Source of the DNA: Streptomyces nigra
GTDB lineage: Bacteria; Actinomycetota; Actinomycetes; Streptomycetales; Streptomycetaceae
NCBI RefSeq assembly: GCF_003074055.1
Contig: NZ_CP029043.1
Span: 6,936,501-7,000,500 of the forward strand
DNA: 64,000 nucleotides
Reading direction: 5' to 3'
The first letter of the stretch is position 1. Each line of letters starts with the position of its first letter. Positions 62,811-64,000 of the stretch are shown one piece after another. Both the position numbers and the translations under genes were made by a program. The notes below the pieces were generated by a model, which saw only the letters and a list, made by a program, of their open reading frames with translations, searched no databases and was not told where the DNA came from.

Positions 62811-64000
62811 ATGCCTGCGCACGAGTCCCCGAAGCAGTTCCCCGATCCGCCCCCGCGCACCGCGCAGGACGTCCGGGCCTGGCTGGAGTCGGCCGTCGCC
62901 CAGGTGACCGGACTCGACCCGGACATCGTCGACCCCGACCGGCCGCTCGCCGAACTGGGTCTTGGATCACGGCAGTTGGTGGCCCTGGCCGCCGACCTGT
63001 CCGCGCTCACGGGCCGCACTCTCGACCCCTCCCTCGTCTTCGACCACCCCACGATCGCGGAACTCGCCGAAGCCGTCCTCGCGACCACCCCTGAGGTTGC
63101 CGTCGCGCCCCAGGACCCCGGCGGCCCCGCCCCGCACCGGTCCGACGACATCGCGATCATCTCCATGGCCTGCCGGCTGCCCGGCGCCGACGACCCCGAC
63201 GCGCTGTGGCGGCTCCTCGACGAGGGCCAGGAGGCCGTCGGGGACGCGCCGGCCGGCCGCTGGGACACCCGGGACCTCTACGACCCCGACCCGGAGGCGA
63301 CCGGCAAGGCGTACTCCCTGCGCGGCGGCTACCTGAGCGACATCGACCGCTTCGACGCCGCGTTCTTCGGGATCTCCCCGCGCGAGGCCGCCGCCATGGA
63401 CCCCCAGCAACGGCTGCTGCTGCGCACCGCCTGGGAGGCCGTCGAACGCGCCGGCATCGTCCCCGCCACCCTGAACGGCAGCTCCACCGGCGTCTACGTC
63501 GGCCTCTACGACGGCGGCTACCTGGCCACGGCCGGCCTCGGTCAACTCGACGGCCACGTCGGCACCGGCACCGCGCCCAGCGTCGCCTCCGGCCGCATCG
63601 CCTACACCCTCGGCCTGCGCGGACCCGCGGTCACCGTCGACACCGCCTGCTCCTCCTCGCTGGTCGCCCTGCATCTGGCGGCACGCGCGCTGGCGGGCGG
63701 CGAGTGCGACCTCGCGCTGGCCGGCGGCGCCACGCTGCTGCTGACGCCGCGCGGGCACGTCGAGTTCAGCCGGCTGCGCGGGCTGTCGCCGTCCGGGCGG
63801 TGCAGCGCCTTCTCCGCCGACGCCGACGGTGTCGTCTGGGCGGAGGGCTGCGGGGTCGTCCTCCTCAAGCGGCTCGCGGACGCCCGCCGCGACGGCGACC
63901 GCGTCCTCGCCGTCGTCAAGGGCTCCGCGATCAACCAGGACGGCCGCAGCCAGGGCCTCAGCGCCCCCAGCGGGCCCGCCCAGGAACGCGTCGTACGGGC
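62811..64000 (+). CDS. Type I polyketide synthase, ACP-KS start (truncated by window end)
   Basis: The visible 396 residues begin a large modular PKS. An N-terminal ACP (about 15-95, phosphopantetheine Ser 53 in LGLGSRQLVAL) is followed by a KS domain from about residue 113. KS features are IAIISMACRLPGADDP, DPQQRLLLRTAWE, the active cysteine C280 in DTACSSSLVALHLA, and SPSGRCSAFSADADGVVWAE. Sequence continues to the window edge, so AT and later domains are out of view. ATG 62811 follows GAGGA by 11 bases; no better start is visible. With the FAAL before it, the ACP probably receives an activated fatty acid. Confidence 0.93.
   Translation, partial: MPAHESPKQFPDPPPRTAQDVRAWLESAVAQVTGLDPDIVDPDRPLAELGLGSRQLVALAADLSALTGRTLDPSLVFDHPTIAELAEAVLATTPEVAVAPQDPGGPAPHRSDDIAIISMACRLPGADDPDALWRLLDEGQEAVGDAPAGRWDTRDLYDPDPEATGKAYSLRGGYLSDIDRFDAAFFGISPREAAAMDPQQRLLLRTAWEAVERAGIVPATLNGSSTGVYVGLYDGGYLATAGLGQLDGHVGTGTAPSVASGRIAYTLGLRGPAVTVDTACSSSLVALHLAARALAGGECDLALAGGATLLLTPRGHVEFSRLRGLSPSGRCSAFSADADGVVWAEGCGVVLLKRLADARRDGDRVLAVVKGSAINQDGRSQGLSAPSGPAQERVVR

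Overview
The window is high-GC DNA (roughly 70 percent or more by eye) with frequent GTG starts, strong GGAGG-type ribosome binding sites and little intergenic space. It carries a WhiB protein, a conservon (cvnA-D plus P450s), a SARP-type regulator, a SigF/B-family sigma factor, a GlgE alpha-glucan operon and modular PKS/NRPS genes. Together these point to Streptomyces or a very close relative, and to a chromosomal region away from housekeeping gene blocks. I saw no rRNA, tRNA, CRISPR array, transposase or phage gene.

Layout. 1-11.9 kb: the end of a sensor kinase, a WhiB regulator, a saccharopine-dehydrogenase-like enzyme facing a TetR regulator, a LysG/LysE-type regulator-exporter pair, an MFS exporter, a lone cyclic-nucleotide-binding-domain protein, an FUSC membrane protein, NDH-2, and a two-gene secreted protein/lipoprotein unit. 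11.9-14.3 kb: a FadD15-type acyl-CoA ligase and a small DUF6480-type membrane protein. 14.3-25.0 kb: the alpha-glucan block. The minus-strand operon glgE-treS-mak-glgB converts trehalose to maltose, maltose to maltose-1-phosphate and that to branched alpha-glucan. The divergent pair (a GHKL-like protein and glgX) handles debranching. 25.0-34.7 kb: accessory single genes (VOC protein, ANTAR protein, sigma factor, hemC, an NLP-type secreted protein, a stand-alone LigD-type ligase domain and a separate LigD-type phosphoesterase domain, PrxQ, a TauD dioxygenase, an alpha/beta hydrolase).

34.8-49.7 kb is the most unusual part. It holds a SARP regulator with an apparent one-base frameshift, followed by an 11.8-kb gene for a 3931-residue FAAL-ACP-KS-AT-KR-ACP-C-A-PCP-C megasynthase. 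The C-terminus of that protein is not a thioesterase or a classical thioester reductase; it resembles the cyanobacterial acyl-ACP reductase (AAR). The predicted product is a beta-hydroxy lipid joined to one amino acid, possibly released as an aldehyde. A flavin-dependent luciferase-like monooxygenase converges on its 3' end. A Fe/2-oxoglutarate oxygenase and a hydrolase lie upstream and may belong to the same cluster.

49.8-54.5 kb: a metallophosphoesterase, a dienelactone hydrolase, a YciO/Sua5 protein and a PucR/CdaR-like regulator. 54.6-60.0 kb: a complete conservon with two P450s, one lacking the ExxR arginine. 60.2-64.0 kb: a small conserved protein, a 33-bp minisatellite, a second stand-alone FAAL, and the start of an ACP-KS polyketide synthase cut by the window end. 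The last two genes look like the left edge of a second lipid-primed polyketide cluster.
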